DNA of 6,684 nt. It comes from Deltaproteobacteria bacterium (GTDB lineage: Bacteria; Desulfobacterota; GWC2-55-46). A program made the position numbers and the translations under genes. The DNA is taken from assembly GCA_021825035.1 (NCBI GenBank), contig JAKAIQ010000122.1, forward strand, positions 1-6,684, read 5' to 3'. The notes below the pieces were generated by a model. That model saw only the letters and a list, made by a program, of their open reading frames with translations, made no database searches and was not told where the DNA came from. Below, piece after piece: positions 5,596 through 6,684 of the stretch (its first letter is position 1; every line of letters begins with the position of its first letter).

Positions 5596-6102
5596 ATGTT
5601 AAAATCCGTTATCCAATCTTTCAAGACCGGCGAGCTTGCCGTATACCCGGCCCATGGCGTCGGGATGGTGACCGGGACCGAAACGAGAGAGGTATCAGGG
5701 GTACAAAAGCACTTCTATATCCTGAAGATCCTCGACACCGAGGCCACGATCATGGTGCCGATCGACACGGCTTCGTCCGTGGGGCTCCGCAAGATCGTCA
5801 AGAGAAGCGATGTACCCAAAGTATACGAGATCTTGAAGAACAGGAAGGACGTCGCGCTCGACAACCAGACCTGGAACAGGCGTTATCGCGAATACAGCGA
5901 CAAAATAAAGAGCGGCTGCGTGATGGAACTGGCGCGTGTGCTTCGAGACCTTTACATGCTCAAGCTCGACAAGGAACTTTCATTCGGCGAAAGAAGAATG
6001 CTCGATACCGCCAAGAGCCTTCTCGTAAAAGAAATCTCCATAGCCAGGAACATAAAGCAAGAAAAAGTGGAAGAGGAATTGAGCCGTATCATGCAGCGAT
6101 AG
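5596..6102 (+). CDS. carD: CarD/CdnL-family RNA polymerase-binding transcription regulator
   Basis: CarD-type proteins bind the RNA polymerase beta subunit and stabilise the open complex at many promoters, rRNA promoters among them. The N-terminal Tudor-like RNAP-interaction domain is clear: FKTGELAVYPAHGVG at residues 9-23, FYILKIL at 40-46, IMVPIDTASSVGLR at 52-65. The C-terminal helical domain (about 70-165) carries W93 in the TWNRRYREY segment, the position expected for the tryptophan that wedges into the upstream edge of the transcription bubble. The length of 168 residues is close to Myxococcus CdnL, and there is no C-terminal DNA-binding extension of the large CarD type, so CdnL is the closer comparison. 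AAAGG lies 5 bases before the ATG. A strong promoter precedes it, and the PIN/TRAM gene follows directly, a gene order seen in several phyla. Confidence 0.95.
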   Translation: MLKSVIQSFKTGELAVYPAHGVGMVTGTETREVSGVQKHFYILKILDTEATIMVPIDTASSVGLRKIVKRSDVPKVYEILKNRKDVALDNQTWNRRYREYSDKIKSGCVMELARVLRDLYMLKLDKELSFGERRMLDTAKSLLVKEISIARNIKQEKVEEELSRIMQR

Positions 6103-6105
6103 GGA

Positions 6106-6684
6106 ATGCCGGTGTTCATAGTAATGCGCGCTTTGCTCATCATATTCGCCTCACTCAGCGGATATCTTATAGTCTCGGAGATTGCGGGCAGCCACCTCGC
6201 CTTCATAGGCCTGGCAAGCGGAGTCCTCATAGCCCTGATAGCCATAGGCTTCGAGGAGAGGGTCAAAAGAGTCCCCTTACGGATACTGATGGGCGGCTCG
6301 GCCGGACTGATAACAGGCCTCGTCGTTGCAAATCTCCTCACCTACCCGCTCGTACTCAACTTCCTGAACGACAAGGACCTTGAAGCCGTGGCATATCTCC
6401 TGGCTAACAGCGTCATCGGCTATGTCGGCCTGAGCATAGGCATGAAAAAGGGAGACGAGTTGGACGGCAGCTTCAGCCTGTTCAGGGAAAAAGAAAAAAA
6501 GGATAAGATACATAGCGCGCCCGCGAAAAAAACCGGGCTGCTCATCGACACGAGCGTAATCATAGACGGAAGGATAGCCGACCTCTGCGAGACCGGCTTC
6601 ATCGAAGGGCCGATAATAGTCCCGAAGTTCGTTCTTCAGGAGCTTCAATATATAGCCGATTCCCCTGATTCGGCCAAAAGGTCC
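6106..6684 (+). CDS. Membrane-anchored PIN/TRAM-domain protein (YacL-like), 5' part, cut by right edge
   Basis: The visible 193 residues contain four hydrophobic membrane segments (about 4-23, 29-49, 60-87, 92-113), a charged lysine-rich linker (114-142) and the start of a PIN nuclease-like domain. Its first motif LLIDTSVIIDGRIADLCETG begins at 145, with the metal-binding D148; the acidic E179 follows in FVLQELQYIADSPDS. A TRAM domain is expected beyond the window, as in Bacillus YacL. The RNA or DNA target of this family is not settled. The start is uncertain: ATG 6106 lies 3 bases after the carD stop but directly abuts AGGGA; GTG 6112 is ideally spaced (6 bases) from AGGGA; ATG 6124 gives the family-like start MRALLII. 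It is cotranscribed with carD from the promoter at 5521. Confidence 0.93.
   Translation, partial: MPVFIVMRALLIIFASLSGYLIVSEIAGSHLAFIGLASGVLIALIAIGFEERVKRVPLRILMGGSAGLITGLVVANLLTYPLVLNFLNDKDLEAVAYLLANSVIGYVGLSIGMKKGDELDGSFSLFREKEKKDKIHSAPAKKTGLLIDTSVIIDGRIADLCETGFIEGPIIVPKFVLQELQYIADSPDSAKRS

Noticed and set aside
1..6684. tRNA, rRNA, CRISPR, insertion sequence or attachment site
   Set aside because: I found no T-loop signature, no regularly spaced direct repeats, no transposase and no terminal repeats. The repetition in the TPR gene is at protein level only.

Overview
The window is ordinary bacterial chromosome: six protein genes and no RNA gene, mobile element or CRISPR array that I can recognise. 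Coding density is high and the DNA is fairly GC-rich. Isoleucine is often ATA and arginine often AGG, while TTA, CTA and TCA codons are scarce. An outer-membrane-type lipoprotein gene (LolB-like) points to a Gram-negative. The gene set (class II ribonucleotide reductase, CarD followed by a membrane PIN/TRAM protein, TPR protein plus LolB-like lipoprotein) fits a deltaproteobacterial or Nitrospirota-like lineage. That placement is inferred from general knowledge and cannot be made narrower here.

Left part, minus strand: thioredoxin (trxA, 2164-1832) is read from a near-consensus sigma70 promoter and ends at a strong intrinsic terminator. The 5' 560 codons of a B12-dependent class II ribonucleotide reductase (nrdJ) follow and run off the left edge. 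Thioredoxin is a natural electron donor for this enzyme, but the terminator between them suggests separate transcription. A region of about 170 bp carrying inverted repeats separates trxA from a divergent plus-strand gene for a 108-residue protein of unknown function (2365-2691), which may be leaderless.

Middle: a second near-consensus promoter overlaps the stop codon of the unknown gene. It should produce a leader of about 300 nt before a secreted or periplasmic protein of 15 consecutive TPRs (3024-4838). Two bases after its stop, a LolB-like lipoprotein gene starts at a TTG. The leader is the most unusual part of the window. It has several potential hairpins, and its segment 2849-2859 can pair over 11 contiguous base pairs with the ribosome binding site of the TPR gene. 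That same segment could instead lie in the loop of a local hairpin, an arrangement typical of translational switches.

Right part: a third strong promoter, with an extended -10, drives carD (RNA polymerase-binding regulator). It is followed almost immediately by the start of a membrane-anchored PIN/TRAM-family protein cut by the right edge. In many bacteria this pair leads into isoprenoid genes (ispD, ispF), which would lie outside the window.
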